A stretch of DNA of 64,000 nucleotides from Bacteroidia bacterium. Lineage in GTDB: Bacteria; Bacteroidota; Bacteroidia; J057. The notes beneath the pieces are model-generated. The model searched no databases. It was not told where the DNA came from and saw only the letters and a list, made by a program, of their open reading frames with translations. The first letter of the stretch is position 1, and every line of letters starts with the position of its first letter. Shown in pieces: positions 54,492-62,218 of this stretch. The translations under genes and the position numbers were made by a program. The stretch spans positions 1,426,001 to 1,490,000 of the forward strand of contig JAWKNO010000003.1 in the NCBI GenBank assembly GCA_041391665.1, in the 5' to 3' direction.

Positions 54492-55095
54492 TTTCAATAT
54501 CTTTAAACCATACCTCCATATCCATTCCCCCGTGGAGTTGGAGAGCGATAAATCCTTCGGTACGCCCGGAGTCACCGGTAAGGCGGGCAGTGACAGAGTC
54601 GTTGACTACAACGGTGATGTCCTGTCCGCGAGCCGAAACAGACATTGTGTTCCATTCACCGGGTTTGTACCATGAAGCTACGGAAGCGGAATCAGGCTGA
54701 ACCACCCAGGCACGGCCCCCTGTTTCATACAATCCTCCGGCGTCTTTTTCCGGGTCTATTTCCGCCTGAAAGCCGTGTACACCTACAGTCTCTGCTACAG
54801 TATCTACCCGAAAATAAAGCCCGCTATTGCCTTTTACTGCTTTGTATTTCAGCCGTACGGTGAAATCTTTATAGCGATTTTCGGTAACAAGCAGACCGTG
54901 GCGTTTTTCTGAAGCAGGACTTTTGCCCAGGATCATTCCATCGGTTACTTCCCAGGTACCACCGGGAATGGGAAACCATCCTTTAAAGTTAGAACCATTA
55001 AATAGCGGTTCCCAGACTTCCGTCGGGGGAGGCGAGGCAGGCTCAGAAGTGCAGGCCACGAGCAGGAGGCAAAGGAAGGGTATCAGCCGGTGCAT
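54481..55095 (-). CDS. DUF1080 (3-keto-disaccharide hydrolase-type) lipoprotein
   Basis: The 204-residue lipoprotein has a signal ending LLLVAC (about 15) and one DUF1080 jelly-roll domain: EPLFNGSNFKGWFPIPGGTWEVTDGMI, RYKDFTVRLKYKAVKGNSGLYFRVD, GFQAEIDP-KDAGGLYETGGRAW, ending GFIALQLHGGMDMEVWFKDIEI. The family includes 3-keto-disaccharide hydrolases and 3-keto-glycoside lyases acting on sugars oxidised at C3. It is exported, while the neighbouring oxidoreductase at 52051 looks cytosolic; the Tat-leader oxidoreductase at 57494 would be in the same compartment. It converges on the MFS gene with an 11-base overlap. Confidence 0.9.
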   Translation of the reverse strand: MHRLIPFLCLLLVACTSEPASPPPTEVWEPLFNGSNFKGWFPIPGGTWEVTDGMILGKSPASEKRHGLLVTENRYKDFTVRLKYKAVKGNSGLYFRVDTVAETVGVHGFQAEIDPEKDAGGLYETGGRAWVVQPDSASVASWYKPGEWNTMSVSARGQDITVVVNDSVTARLTGDSGRTEGFIALQLHGGMDMEVWFKDIEIMK

Positions 55096-55217
55096 AGAGG
55101 CTTGGTTTTATGTTATGGGTAGGAAAAATATTCAAAAATCAAAAACAACTTGCGCTATATATAGAAAATATAATAAATTAGTTCACACATTTTTTGTACC
55201 AATTTATTTATTCAACC

Positions 55218-55715
55218 ATGAACACGTACGTTAATCAACTCTGCGAAGACCTTCGCAGTCACCACGGCAAGTTTCCAACACTTCCCAACATCCGCGCTAT
55301 TTCCCCCTATTCCGACTTTCCGGATTTTATGGAGGGGCCAATGATGTTTTTATTTGGCCCGAAATATGAGATGGCCGACCTTTTTGAAATCAGCCCTGAG
55401 GCATTCCCTCCGGTTGAAAAACTCAGCGCAGAACACATCCGGCAGATCAGTGATGCCATTCTCGGGCTGTGGGAAAGTCTCAATATTTATGCAGATCTTC
55501 CCAAAGGCGTACCGGCTGAAAAAATCTATCAGCAGCTTGTCCACAAGTGGGCCGAGTCTCCCATTCCTGTTCTTCCTTTTGGCCAGGTCCATCTGGAATT
55601 CTGCGACTATGAGTCATCTGATTGTCCCTGGGGAGATGAATATTGCAGGTGTAAAAGACAGCGAATGAAGGACAAAAAAATCAGACGCAGCGCAAAATTT
55701 CGGAAACATCTTTAA
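55218..55715 (+). CDS. Unknown protein with C-terminal Cys cluster, partner of ADP-ribosylglycohydrolase
   Basis: The 165-residue cytosolic protein is not assigned to any family I recognise. It has an aromatic, acidic N-terminal half (YSDFPDFMEGPMMFLFGPKYEMADLFEI) and a helical middle. The end has four Cys in the form C-x6-C-x6-C-x-C (CDYESSDCPWGDEYCRCK), followed by a very basic tail, suggesting a metal site and nucleic acid contact. The ATG at 55218 is preferred over an upstream TTG. It ends 11 bases before the ADP-ribosylglycohydrolase gene, so the two are very likely co-expressed. Confidence 0.6.
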   Translation: MNTYVNQLCEDLRSHHGKFPTLPNIRAISPYSDFPDFMEGPMMFLFGPKYEMADLFEISPEAFPPVEKLSAEHIRQISDAILGLWESLNIYADLPKGVPAEKIYQQLVHKWAESPIPVLPFGQVHLEFCDYESSDCPWGDEYCRCKRQRMKDKKIRRSAKFRKHL

Positions 55716-55726
55716 TCCAACATAAT

Positions 55727-56512
55727 ATGCCTTATCCAACCATTATTGGCGCTATTGCCGGAGACATCATCGGTTCCCGTTTTGAGTGGGATCGGATCAA
55801 AACAACAGATTTTCAGTTACTTCATCCAGCCTGCGATTTTACGGATGACTCTGTGATGACCCTTGCCGTGGCAGAAGGCATATTGGAGGATAAACCCTTT
55901 GGTCCCCTGATGCACGCCTACGGGCGTGCATGGCCGGGGCGGGGTTATGGTGGCAATTTCTATCACTGGTTGGCTTCCGACAATCCGCAGCCATACGGAA
56001 GTTTTGGCAACGGGTCTGCCATGCGGGTGAGTGCAGTAGGGTTTGCCTGTACCACGCTTGCAGAAACACTGGAAATGGCGGCGCATACCGCTTGGCCCAC
56101 CCACAGTCACCCGGAGGGAATAAAAGGCGCACAGGCGACGGCGGGCGCTATGTTTTTGGCGCGGACGGGGAGCAGCAAAAAAGAAATTGCCGAATATGTA
56201 ACCACTACATTCGGATACGACCTGAGCCGGAGTATAGACGAGATCCGTCCGGGGTATTATTTTGACGAGACCTGTCAGTTGACGGTGCCCCCGGCGATCC
56301 AGGCATTTTTGGAGAGCGCAGATTATGAGGAGTCGATCCGGCTGGCGGTATCGTTGGGGGGAGACAGCGACACTTTAGCCTGTATCACTGGTGGCATCTC
56401 GGCGGCGTATTATCGTCAGATACCACAGGAAATACTGGACTTCGCCTATGGAATTCTTCCCGAAGAGCTGGGAGCCATCAGCCGCGCGTTTGATAGGAGG
56501 TTTGGGGGGTAG
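55727..56512 (+). CDS. ADP-ribosylglycohydrolase
   Basis: The 261-residue enzyme has the full ARH/DraG signature: GAIAGDIIGSRFE (8-20), Thr39-Asp40-Asp41-Ser42 for the first metal, YGSFGNGSAMR (90-100), HSHPEGIKGA (126-135) and Gly-Gly-Asp213-Ser-Asp215-Thr216-Leu-Ala for the second metal. It removes ADP-ribose from protein, nucleic acid or small acceptors in the cytosol. No ADP-ribosyltransferase is recognisable next to it. It follows a 165-residue protein of unknown type by 11 bases. A hairpin overlaps its stop. Confidence 0.9.
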   Translation: MPYPTIIGAIAGDIIGSRFEWDRIKTTDFQLLHPACDFTDDSVMTLAVAEGILEDKPFGPLMHAYGRAWPGRGYGGNFYHWLASDNPQPYGSFGNGSAMRVSAVGFACTTLAETLEMAAHTAWPTHSHPEGIKGAQATAGAMFLARTGSSKKEIAEYVTTTFGYDLSRSIDEIRPGYYFDETCQLTVPPAIQAFLESADYEESIRLAVSLGGDSDTLACITGGISAAYYRQIPQEILDFAYGILPEELGAISRAFDRRFGG

Positions 56513-56537
56513 GGCCAGATAATTATCCGGCCCTACC
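56508..56537. terminator. Hairpin between converging genes
   Basis: Perfect 9-bp arms GGTAGGGCC (56508-56516) and GGCCCTACC (56529-56537) surround an AT-rich loop, overlapping the ADP-ribosylglycohydrolase stop and lying just past the stop of the minus-strand gene. No long T run follows, so bidirectional termination is likely but not certain. Confidence 0.5.
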
Positions 56538-56546
56538 TTATGGACA

Positions 56547-57473
56547 TCACCACGTCCGGTTTTTCATGTACTCGTCGAGCTCCTTGCGGCTCATCGGGAT
56601 CCTGTCTGGATTTTTGTCCAGCCACTTGAGGAAATCTGACTTGATGGCTTCACTCCATTTCCCGTCAATCTGACCGGGGGTGTATTTGCCGGCCTTCAGA
56701 CCTTCAATGCCAAATGCATCCCGTAAGGCAATAAATTCGGCGGTGATCAACACCTCCTCCGCCAAATGGGCGGGGATGAATACTACTCCTTCGCGTTTTG
56801 CCAGCACCACATCCCCGGGAAATACCGTTACACGTCCTATGCGAATAGGGGTATTAATCCCCATCAACATCGATTCCTGTAAGTAAGATGGATCAAACCC
56901 GCGCACAAATGCATTAAATCCTTCAATTTGTGACAACCCGGCAAGATCGCGTACACCGGCATCAAATACGACGCCGTTGCCCGATTTTGCATAGATCGAG
57001 TTGCCCAGATTGTCGCCGATCAATGTTCCATCAATGATTTTACCGAATCCATCGGCAACATATACATCTCCCTTACTCAGCATATCAATCGGCCACGAAT
57101 TTGCCGCGCCAATCCGCCCTTCTGCATGGCCTTTGTCAATCATGCGTTTTTCAAACTCGGGGCGTTTGGGCATATACACAGCGGTAAGTGCGCGCCCTAC
57201 AACGGGTACGTCATTGTGTACCATCTGCCAGCCGCCTTCAAACTGGTTGTTATACCCTTTGTTGCGAAGAATCCCCCATGCCTCTTCCAGTGAAACAGCC
57301 TTCATCCTCTTCAAAATATCGTCTGATACTTTGGGTCTTCCGTCGGGGAACCGCTCACCTGTCCATTCCTGGGTATAATAGATGATTTGTTCTTTCGTAA
57401 GGGTTTGGGCTTTGAAACTTCCCATAGCCATCCACAGGATGGCGAAAAAGAGTAGTGCAGTTTTTGTATTCAT
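56547..57473 (-). CDS. Exported RraA-like (HMG/CHA aldolase-type) protein
   Basis: The 308-residue protein has a signal peptide (to about 22, MGSFKAQ). The RraA/class II aldolase-like fold follows: GRALTAVYMPKRPEF, GDVYVADGFGKIIDGTLIGDNLGNSIYAKSGNGVVFDAGVRDL (about 135-177, with the family Gly-Asn-Gly and Asp-x-Gly-x-Arg-Asp), and RIGRVTVFPGDVVLAKREGVVFIP. Most relatives are cytosolic aldolases or RNase E regulators; export is unusual and argues against an RNA role. Transcribed after the Tat-leader Gfo/Idh gene, 20 bases apart, suggesting a shared periplasmic sugar-acid or keto-sugar route. Confidence 0.85.
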   Translation of the reverse strand: MNTKTALLFFAILWMAMGSFKAQTLTKEQIIYYTQEWTGERFPDGRPKVSDDILKRMKAVSLEEAWGILRNKGYNNQFEGGWQMVHNDVPVVGRALTAVYMPKRPEFEKRMIDKGHAEGRIGAANSWPIDMLSKGDVYVADGFGKIIDGTLIGDNLGNSIYAKSGNGVVFDAGVRDLAGLSQIEGFNAFVRGFDPSYLQESMLMGINTPIRIGRVTVFPGDVVLAKREGVVFIPAHLAEEVLITAEFIALRDAFGIEGLKAGKYTPGQIDGKWSEAIKSDFLKWLDKNPDRIPMSRKELDEYMKNRTW

Positions 57474-57493
57474 AGCGTTTAGAAAATAGAGGT

Positions 57494-58834
57494 TTAGTAA
57501 ATAAAGATTTGGTCCCCGGCCATTACTTCCTGGGTTTTTTCGTCAAACGTAACGCGTTTTCCGGTTCGTAATGCGGCGGTAGTCATAATATTGGCTGTCG
57601 AATGGTTAAACCCGGCCTCGACTGGGGCATTGGGCGTTTTTCGGCTGCGCACACATTCCATCCAGTTGCGCATATGCATAGAGGTCATATCATCAACACC
57701 TGTGTCGGCACCAGTTTCTGCTTTCGCTGCTTCGGAGAGTGAAAATTTTTCCAGCATATTGGCCTTCATACCCATTGCTTTTGCATATCGCTCCGATAGC
57801 CCGCCATTGGGCGTTACTTCGTTGGTGTCGAGGTTAAGCTCTCCGCCATTGGAGTAATAAATCTCTTTGGTCCCACCCGCACTGTTGTGCATGCGGGAAG
57901 AATAGACAACCTGAAAACCTTTGCTCATATCGTCAAGCGGACCGTAATCAAACACCGCTGTCATGGTGTCAAAATTGCTGCGACCATCGCGCCACATGTA
58001 GATGCCGCCGTTGGCGGCTACGCTGCGGGGATGATTGTATCCGCTAAACCAATGCACCGTGTCGATCTGGTGCGACATCCACTGCCCGGGAATCCCCGAG
58101 GAGTAGGGCCAAAATAAGCGGAATTCGCAGTATTTGCGTGGATCCCACTCGGCTTTGGGACGGTTCATCTGATACCGATCCCAATCTGTATCTTCTTTCC
58201 TGATCGAACTGGTGAGATCTGGCAGACGCCAGCGGCCCGGCTGATTGACATTCCAGGTCATTTCTACCATGGTGATATCGCCAAACTTTCCACTTTTGAT
58301 GTAGTCGTATGCTGCCCAATAATTGCGGCCACTGCGGCGCTGAGAACCGATTTGTACAATTTTCCCGGTTTCTTTTACTGCATTTAATGCCGCACGGGCA
58401 TCCTGCATAGTCTCAGCCATGGGCTTTTCGCAGTAAACATCACAACCTGCTCGTACGGCCTCCACAAGATGCAGCGCATGCTGAAAATCGGCGGTACTGA
58501 TCAAAACCGCATCGAGATGTTTTTCTTTCTCGTAGAGTTCTTCGTTGTTTCGGTAGGTCTTGATTTTATTTCCGGTCTTTTCGGAAAGGAAGGCTTCTCC
58601 TTCATCTCTGCGGCGATTCCACAGGTCAGAAACAGCCACAAATTCAAAGTTTAGCTCCTTGTTGTGCTTGAGGAAAGCCGGGATGAGTGAGCCTCGTACC
58701 CGGTTGGAAAAACCTACAACACCCACCTGGACACGGTCATTGGCACCCAGAATACGCCCATAACTTCGGGCTGTAAGTGCCAGCCCTGCCGTAGCCAGGG
58801 CCGAATTTTTGAGGAAAGTTCTGCGGTTAGTCAT
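57494..58834 (-). CDS. Gfo/Idh/MocA oxidoreductase with Tat-type leader
   Basis: The 446-residue oxidoreductase starts with a twin-arginine leader (TNRRTFLKNSALATAGLALTARS). Its Rossmann fold (VQVGVVGFSNRVRGSLI) has Ser/Asn replacing parts of the usual Gly motif, followed by DVYCEKPMAETMQDAR with the catalytic Lys, and NVNQPGRWRLPDL in the Bacteroidota-type substrate domain. Export with a bound cofactor is typical of Tat-dependent members that oxidise glycosides at C3. It forms an operon with the exported RraA-like gene. Upstream, five heptamer repeats fill the 50-base gap to dapD. Confidence 0.9.
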   Translation of the reverse strand: MTNRRTFLKNSALATAGLALTARSYGRILGANDRVQVGVVGFSNRVRGSLIPAFLKHNKELNFEFVAVSDLWNRRRDEGEAFLSEKTGNKIKTYRNNEELYEKEKHLDAVLISTADFQHALHLVEAVRAGCDVYCEKPMAETMQDARAALNAVKETGKIVQIGSQRRSGRNYWAAYDYIKSGKFGDITMVEMTWNVNQPGRWRLPDLTSSIRKEDTDWDRYQMNRPKAEWDPRKYCEFRLFWPYSSGIPGQWMSHQIDTVHWFSGYNHPRSVAANGGIYMWRDGRSNFDTMTAVFDYGPLDDMSKGFQVVYSSRMHNSAGGTKEIYYSNGGELNLDTNEVTPNGGLSERYAKAMGMKANMLEKFSLSEAAKAETGADTGVDDMTSMHMRNWMECVRSRKTPNAPVEAGFNHSTANIMTTAALRTGKRVTFDEKTQEVMAGDQIFIY

Positions 58835-58845
58835 AGTAGCAATTG

Positions 58846-58880
58846 TTAATGGTCAATGGTTAATTGTTAATTGTTAATTG
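58846..58880 (-). repeat. Five heptamer tandem repeats (CCATTAA/CAATTAA) before the Tat oxidoreductase
   Basis: Read on the minus strand, three CAATTAA units (58880 to 58860) are followed by CCATTGA and CCATTAA, ending 11 bases before the ATG at 58834. The tract fills almost the whole gap between the dapD stop and this start. The same heptamers in the same orientation precede the gene at 61705. Confidence 0.85.
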
Positions 58881-58884
58881 TTGG

Positions 58885-59700
58885 TCAGACGCTGATGCCA
58901 TACTCTCTCAGTGCATCATTGAGGGATACTTTCTTGTCTGTAGCGGGTTTGCGCTTGCCGATAATCAAAGCGCAGGAAACCTGATAGGTACCTGCCGGGA
59001 AATCTTTGGGAATTGATCCGGGGATCACCACAGATCTTTCGGGAATATAGCCTTTGTATTCTACGGGTTCTGGCCCCGAAACGTCAACGATACGTGAGGA
59101 CGCTGTGAGTACTACATTGGCACCCAACACCGCTTCTCTCCCTACCCGTACTCCTTCTACTACAATACACCTGCTCCCAATAAATGCATCATCTTCGATG
59201 ATGACGGGCGCAGCCTGCACTGGCTCCAATACTCCGCCAATGCCTACGCCTCCGCTCAGGTGTACGTTTTTCCCGATCTGGGCACAGGATCCTACCGTCG
59301 CCCACGTATCCACCATCGTGCCGCTGTCCACAAATGCACCGATATTGACGTATGAGGGCATCAAAATCACGCCGGAAGCTATAAATGAACCATATCGCGC
59401 CGTAGCCGGAGGTACCACCCGCACGCCCTGGGACTTATAGTCTTTTTTCAGGGCCATCTTGTCATGGTATTCGAAAGGTGGTACTTCTATTACCTCCATC
59501 TGGCGAATAGGAAAGTATAAAATCACGGCTTTTTTTACCCAATCGTTGACCTGCCAGCCGTCAGCGCCGGGTTCTGCACAACGAAGTTGTCCCTTGTCCA
59601 GCAATTCGACGACACTGGCAATGGCAGATTGTGTTTCCGGTGTATGTAAGAGGGAACGATCTTCCCAGGCTGCTTCAATTATTTTTTGTAATTCTTTCAT
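58885..59700 (-). CDS. dapD: 2,3,4,5-Tetrahydropyridine-2,6-dicarboxylate N-succinyltransferase
   Basis: The 271-residue enzyme of lysine and diaminopimelate synthesis transfers succinyl from succinyl-CoA to tetrahydrodipicolinate in the cytosol. It starts MKELQKIIEAAWEDRSLL, has the PP-ATARYGSFIASGVILMPSYVNIGAFVDSG region, and a left-handed beta-helix of hexapeptide repeats (VGSCAQIGKNVHLSGGVGIGGVLEP, IEDDAFIGSRCIVVEGVRVGREAVLGANVVL; about 105-205). Length and motif order are as in typical DapD. It is the one clear housekeeping gene of this part of the window and lies directly upstream of the Tat oxidoreductase on the same strand, separated only by the heptamer tract. Confidence 0.95.
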   Translation of the reverse strand: MKELQKIIEAAWEDRSLLHTPETQSAIASVVELLDKGQLRCAEPGADGWQVNDWVKKAVILYFPIRQMEVIEVPPFEYHDKMALKKDYKSQGVRVVPPATARYGSFIASGVILMPSYVNIGAFVDSGTMVDTWATVGSCAQIGKNVHLSGGVGIGGVLEPVQAAPVIIEDDAFIGSRCIVVEGVRVGREAVLGANVVLTASSRIVDVSGPEPVEYKGYIPERSVVIPGSIPKDFPAGTYQVSCALIIGKRKPATDKKVSLNDALREYGISV

Positions 59701-60531
59701 AAAAATCGGTTTGGACGGTTAATTTAATAAAGGATTGGAAAGGATTACAGAATCCTAGCATAAAATGGTAAATCCGGGGCAGAGAAAGGAGTTTTTATAA
59801 TCCTTTGTAATAATTCGCATAAAGAATTTGCTTTTTCATTTCAACCCTTTACATTAGTCCCGGTTTCTGGAAAACTTGACAACTGTTTAACCTCTTGAAT
59901 AAATTCATTGTAAGGCACGAACTCTGGAGCGGCATCCTGACAAATCTGATAATGTTTCAGATTTGTTTGGTTCTTCTGGGTTTAGGGGCAAGCGGAATTG
60001 ATTCTTGCAGAAATTATTCTCCTCAACTCCACATAAGTAATGGGCATCCATTGCGCGTCGTGTTTTCTTTAGGAATAGAAACCACAGAGATCTCCGCAGA
60101 GCAAAAATATTTGGCTGGCGACCCGCAATCTGGAAATAATCCTTTTCTCAACTCTTCTGCAGCTGCTCTCCGCAAGTTCGCGTTTTTCACAGAGCTTATC
60201 TTAAATCGGAACTCCCACCTTCCGATTTACATTCTCCACGAACAGTATCGTTTGTGATTTTTCCTCTAACCCCGCATGATCGTTGATTCTTCCGGAATCG
60301 GGTAAATAGTGTCATCAAATGAGGCATGTTTTCCTGAAAATCCACTCAACATTTATCAACGCTGTTCTGCTATTGACAGGCAGGAAGCCGGGGTAATGTT
60401 ACATGTTAAACGTTTCAGCCTAAATATTAATAGTTCTTTGGAAAGTCCTTCTGCTTCCGGGTGAATGCCTGTGTTGTGGAAGGATTTTTTTTTATTTTAA
60501 AAGTATTATCGTATTTTTACGATACTTAATT
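59701..60531. other. 831-base region without a convincing gene
   Basis: The largest gene-free stretch. A 120-codon frame (59895-60257) starting at TTG has a hydrophobic beginning but no family, no ATG and no clear promoter. I give it little weight. At 60376-60474 ACAGGCA...GGAAGC faces GCTTCC...TGCCTGT, followed by a nine-T run near 60485-60493, a terminator-like or small-RNA-like structure on the plus strand. GATTC/GAATC forms a small hairpin near 60284-60299. The ArsR operator closes the region. Confidence 0.4.
60507..60524 (+). promoter_or_regulatory. ArsR operator upstream of arsR
   Basis: Perfect 7-bp arms TATCGTA (60507-60513) and TACGATA (60518-60524) with a TTTT spacer lie seven bases before the arsR ATG, with an outer AAGTAT/ATACTT extension. 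The first 14 bases recur exactly at 60885-60898 before the next gene. Position and symmetry fit autorepression by ArsR. Confidence 0.75.
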
Positions 60532-60867
60532 ATGGCAACAACAAAAACGGAACCATTCGACCAGTTGCAAAACCGTATAGCAACGCTCGCCAAAGCCTTG
60601 GGGCATCCGGCACGGATCGCGATTTTGCAGGTTTTGATCGCTGAAAAAAGCTGCATTTGTGGCGACATTGTCGATCGGGTACCGCTGGCTCAGGCCACGA
60701 TTTCCCAACACCTCAAGGTGTTGAAAGATGCCGGACTCATCCAGGGCGAAATTGCACCCAACCGCAGTTGCTATTGTATCAACTCCGAAGGCTGGAAACA
60801 GGCAAAAACTCTGCTGGGCAACTTTATGGCCGAATTTGATGAAACCGCAAATATGAACTGCTGTTAA
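60532..60867 (+). CDS. arsR: ArsR-family arsenic-responsive repressor
   Basis: The 111-residue winged-helix repressor has AKALGHPARIAILQVLI, then the metalloid-binding pair Cys41-Ile-Cys43 in SCICGDIV, at the position of the classical ELCVCDL. The recognition helix is AQATISQHLKVLKDAGLI, and two further Cys close the protein (MNCC). It should leave its operator on binding arsenite or antimonite. The operator palindrome sits seven bases before the ATG. It heads a run with a tyrosine-phosphatase-like gene, an exporter stub and an ArsI-like gene. Confidence 0.9.
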   Translation: MATTKTEPFDQLQNRIATLAKALGHPARIAILQVLIAEKSCICGDIVDRVPLAQATISQHLKVLKDAGLIQGEIAPNRSCYCINSEGWKQAKTLLGNFMAEFDETANMNCC

Positions 60868-60884
60868 AAAAATTTAACCCATAC

Positions 60885-60898
60885 TATCGTATTTTTAC
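60885..60898 (+). promoter_or_regulatory. Second ArsR operator-like half site
   Basis: TATCGTATTTTTAC repeats the first 14 bases of the arsR operator exactly, two bases ahead of the ATG at 60900. The right arm is degenerate because it runs into the start codon. It may allow separate control of the second gene. Confidence 0.6.
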
Positions 60899-60899
60899 A

Positions 60900-61535
60900 A
60901 TGGAAAACTCGCCAGCAAATTTTCTCCCCAAGGTCAGCCAATTTGTCTCTGATCTGAAAAAATCAGACGAAAGGCTGGAAACAGACCGAAAAAACCGCCT
61001 CACAGAAATATCGGATTTCATTCGAAGAAAAAAAGCTCAGGGTGAACAAGCCGCACTGATATTTATCTGTACACACAACTCGCGCCGCAGCCATTTCGGG
61101 CAGATATGGGCCCAGGTGCTGGCTGATTATTACGGTGTGTCAGGCGTAAAAACCTATTCGGGCGGTACCGAGGCTACCGCATTCAACCCCAATGCCATCA
61201 CTGCCCTCAGGAAGACAGGCTTTGAGATCAGCGCAATATCCGATTCGCCCAATCCCCAGTATGAGGTAGCTTATGGAGAAAATATTCCTCCGCTGACCGT
61301 CTGGTCAAAAGTGTATTCCGACCCTGCCAATCCTCAGAGTAGGTTTTGTGCCATCATGACCTGCAGCGAAGCGGATGAGGCCTGCCCGGCAGTATTTGGT
61401 GCCGAAATTCGCATTTCCCTTCCCTTCGATGATCCCAAAAAATCTGATGGAACGCCCGCTCAGGCTGAAACTTATGCCCAAAGAAGCCGGCAGATCGCCG
61501 CAGAACTCGACTTTGTATTCCAACAACTCATGTAA
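60900..61535 (+). CDS. Low-molecular-weight tyrosine phosphatase/arsenate reductase-like protein
   Basis: The 211-residue protein has an extra helical N-terminus (1-50) before the LMW-PTP fold. The catalytic loop is Cys57-Thr-His-Asn-Ser-Arg-Arg63-Ser (C-x5-R) in FICTHNSRRSHF. The usual Asp-Pro acid loop is replaced by LPFDDPKK near 180. Cysteines in CAIMTCSEADEACP (about 148-161) could serve as resolving cysteines in arsenate reduction. Bacteroidota ars operons commonly carry this type next to arsR. It starts 32 bases after arsR and overlaps the second operator-like site. Confidence 0.85.
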   Translation: MENSPANFLPKVSQFVSDLKKSDERLETDRKNRLTEISDFIRRKKAQGEQAALIFICTHNSRRSHFGQIWAQVLADYYGVSGVKTYSGGTEATAFNPNAITALRKTGFEISAISDSPNPQYEVAYGENIPPLTVWSKVYSDPANPQSRFCAIMTCSEADEACPAVFGAEIRISLPFDDPKKSDGTPAQAETYAQRSRQIAAELDFVFQQLM

Positions 61536-61545
61536 CTACTTTTAT

Positions 61546-61635
61546 ATGTCCTCTCAATCCCAAATCAACACGCAGGAGAAAAGTCCCAAATCCATAGGTT
61601 TTTTTGAGAAATACCTGACGGCCTGGGTTGTTTAG
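61546..61635 (+). pseudogene. acr3: Remnant of arsenite exporter gene (acr3), N-terminal stub
   Basis: A 29-codon frame ends KSIGFFEKYLTAWVV-stop. This matches the conserved start of ACR3-type arsenite permeases (an FFEKYLTLWV-type segment just before the first membrane helix), after which the sequence ends in TAG and non-coding DNA. All membrane helices are gone. It lies 10 bases after the phosphatase-like gene, in the place the exporter normally occupies. Deletion between here and the heptamer tract at 61671 is the simplest reading. Confidence 0.7.
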
Positions 61636-61670
61636 TGTATCCATCGCCCCAAGATGGAACTATCAATAAC

Positions 61671-61705
61671 CAATTAACCATTAACCATTAACCATTAACC
61701 ATTAA
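61671..61705 (+). repeat. Five heptamer tandem repeats (CAATTAA/CCATTAA) abutting the ArsI-like start
   Basis: One CAATTAA (61671-61677) and four CCATTAA units end exactly on the A of the ATG at 61705. The heptamers, their number and their orientation to the gene match the tract at 58846-58880 before an unrelated gene. No Shine-Dalgarno sequence is present. Confidence 0.9.
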
Positions 61706-62109
61706 TGAAAAGATTTCATGTAAACCTCAAAGTAGCCGATCTGGAAAAATCCATTTCCTTTTATTCGGCGCTGTTTCACTCCGCGCCCACAGTACAAAAA
61801 CCTGATTACGCCAAATGGATGCTCGAAGATCCGCGGATCAATTTTGCCATTACCCTTGCACCAGCCAGTACGGGTATCGAACATCTTGGCATTCAGGCAG
61901 AGTCCGTGGACGAACTCAAAGAACTGTACCAGCGGGTAGATAAAGCTGAAGGAGAATTGCGGGAAGAGGGCGAAACCGTCTGTTGTTATGCTCAATCCAC
62001 CAAAGGCTGGGTCAAAGATCCCGAAGGTGTGGAGTGGGAAATGTTTTATACCTACGGTGAAAGCGAAACTTTTTATAAACCCGAAGCAGGGAAAATATGC
62101 TGTAGCTGA
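61705..62109 (+). CDS. arsI: ArsI/CadI-type glyoxalase-fold dioxygenase
   Basis: The 134-residue vicinal-oxygen-chelate protein starts MKRFHVNLKVADLEKSISFYSALF and has KPDYAKWMLEDPRINFAI (32-49). Metal ligands are His5, His60 and a late Glu in EWEMFYTYG, and there is a vicinal Cys93-Cys94 pair in TVCCYAQSTKGWVKDPEG. This is the layout of ArsI, which breaks the C-As bond of trivalent organoarsenicals with Fe(II) and oxygen, and of the related CadI proteins. It ends with a second Cys pair (ICCS). Context in an ars cluster supports ArsI. Its start codon abuts five heptamer repeats. Confidence 0.85.
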   Translation: MKRFHVNLKVADLEKSISFYSALFHSAPTVQKPDYAKWMLEDPRINFAITLAPASTGIEHLGIQAESVDELKELYQRVDKAEGELREEGETVCCYAQSTKGWVKDPEGVEWEMFYTYGESETFYKPEAGKICCS

Positions 62110-62218
62110 CAGGTGAATAGAGAGAAAAGGGGGAAATTATCTGCGATTTTTTACATTAAGGACGAATAATTTGAATTTATCGCCTTAATTTTCCCCTTCT
62201 GACTAAAAACTACCTGTT

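Noticed and set aside
59895..60257. 120-codon plus-strand frame
   Set aside because: It has only a TTG start, no recognisable domain, no partner and atypical composition; probably chance, though a decayed gene cannot be excluded.
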